A stretch of 64,000 nucleotides of DNA from Cyanoderma ruficeps (Eukaryota > Chordata > Aves > Passeriformes > Timaliidae). A model generated the notes under the pieces. The model made no database searches and was not told the origin of the DNA. It saw only the letters and a program-made list of their open reading frames with translations. Within the stretch, counting starts at the first letter, position 1, and every line of letters begins with the position of its first letter. The translations under genes were made by a program, and so were the position numbers. Shown here piece after piece: positions 62,937-64,000 of the stretch. Where the stretch lies: contig VZDJ01007747.1 in NCBI GenBank assembly GCA_008694505.1, forward strand, positions 32,793,187 to 32,857,186, given 5' to 3'.

Positions 62937-64000
62937 GACAGAGCTCCCCAGTAGATGTAGGAGCTGTAGGAGCTAGGAAGTTCAGTAGCAGTTATTCAAG
63001 CTAAAGATGTTCTCACAATTTTACTGGTTTGGCTCTTAATTTGTTTCCAAAACCTAAAAAATGTATGTTATATCTTGAGAAATAGCAATCATTTTGGGTT
63101 CTGGTTTTGTTTCTTGCAGACTGCAAAGAGCATTATTTTAATAGAGTTCTGTTTTACATTAAAATTTCTATATAAAGTACATTTTTTATATCCTTCTGGC
63201 ATACTGCTTCTGAGCACCAACATCCAAAAACTCACCTCACCCAAATGAAAGATTGATCTGATTCACATTTTCAAGAAAAGATATAATGAGTGATCAGTTG
63301 TGGCTTCAAAACTTGGATAGCAGGTTCCAAAATGAGCAGTATTTATGGTTGTTTTATAAGCACTTAAAAATAGGACAGAAATACCAATATAGCCTTGACT
63401 ACCAAAGAGAATTTATGAAATCTCCCTCTAAATTTTAATGTCTTGAATTCAATGCATTTTAATGTTCCTAATTTTGAATTAGGAGGGAAGAGGAATTTGT
63501 GACATTTGCACTATGTGACTCTGCTATGTGGAAACTCACAGCATCTCATAATGGCTTAGATGGCAATAATAAATAAACAAAATGGGCCTTAAGCTATTTT
63601 TTTCTCATTTGTATGTACAAAGATGTCACCAAAGTTGCCTGTTTTCTCTCTGCTATGGGTTCTTGTTTAAACTATGGTTGTTATAAGAGTCAATTACCAT
63701 TATCTTCCTAATAGTTTTTATCCTATGGTTGAACTTCTGAATCCACGACGTCTCTTGTGTTTGCTGTTGAGATGCAGTTGAAAATTTGGATGCAAGTGGG
63801 TATTTACCTGTTTAGTAAAGAAATGTATAAAAAGAACTCCATCAGTTCTTGACATTCTGTGTTGCACTTCAGTTTTCCATATCATAAAAAGCCTCACTGC
63901 TGGAAGCAGTAAATAGGGATTTCTGGGTGAGGCTTGGCCATGATGGAGAATAAAGAAGTTCTTGTATTTTGGGGGTAGGTTAACTGGCATTTTTTGTTGC
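62937..64000. other. Unique AT-rich sequence
   Basis: No gene or repeat family recognised to the end of the window; the last minus-strand open frame (63718-63990, 90 codons) has no recognisable product. Confidence 0.5.

Noticed and set aside
1..64000. CRISPR array, operon, prokaryotic gene cluster or phage
   Set aside because: No regularly spaced repeats, no dense coding, and clear avian retroelements; this is vertebrate nuclear DNA.

Overview
This window looks like nuclear DNA from a bird, most likely a songbird. The evidence is several CR1 non-LTR retrotransposon copies ending in the avian-type ATTCTRTGA tail, an ERVL-like solo LTR of a kind I recognise from passerine genomes, and a second LTR followed by a tRNA-Trp-type primer-binding site like that of avian alpharetroviruses. 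The base composition is AT-rich by eye (roughly 60%) and CpG-poor. The open reading frames are short and scattered (longest about 186 codons), none belongs to a protein family I recognise, and no tRNA, rRNA or familiar small RNA is visible. I read it as intergenic or deep intronic sequence, with no protein-coding gene that I can support.

Layout. 1-7.8 kb: unique AT-rich DNA with an A-rich tract, a MIR-like SINE relic, a CR1 3' end (5.06-5.16 kb) and an 18-bp perfect palindrome of homeodomain sites. 7.79-8.24 kb: a block with clearly more CpG than its surroundings, carrying an octamer and two dyads; it is the best candidate for a regulatory element. 8.2-24 kb: unique sequence with a pyrimidine-rich stretch, a long imperfect hairpin (10.6 kb), an exon-like open segment on the minus strand (12.0-12.2 kb), a second MIR-like relic (19.5 kb), a T-tract with one N, and a short minus-strand CR1 tail (20.4 kb). 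24.09-24.41 kb: a minus-strand retroviral LTR with primer-binding site. 29.27-29.66 kb and 35.48-35.79 kb: two CR1 3' ends of different age. 30-57 kb: unique sequence with candidate regulatory dyads, two G-quadruplex motifs, a possible exon, a nuclear-receptor-like DR4 and a 33-bp tandem duplication. 57.39-58.09 kb: a complete solo LTR. 60.4-61.1 kb: a decayed CR1 ORF2 (endonuclease part). 62.6-62.9 kb: a 14-N gap in an A-tract and a perfect 4 x 23-bp minisatellite.

How it works together: there is no operon or pathway here. The window is a mosaic of old transposon remnants in unique DNA. Any function is most likely cis-regulatory, judged only from motif clusters and dyads. I found no convincing new biological system. 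The strongest leads are the CpG-rich block near 8 kb, the hairpin near 10.6 kb, the DR4 near 50.9 kb and the two LTRs.
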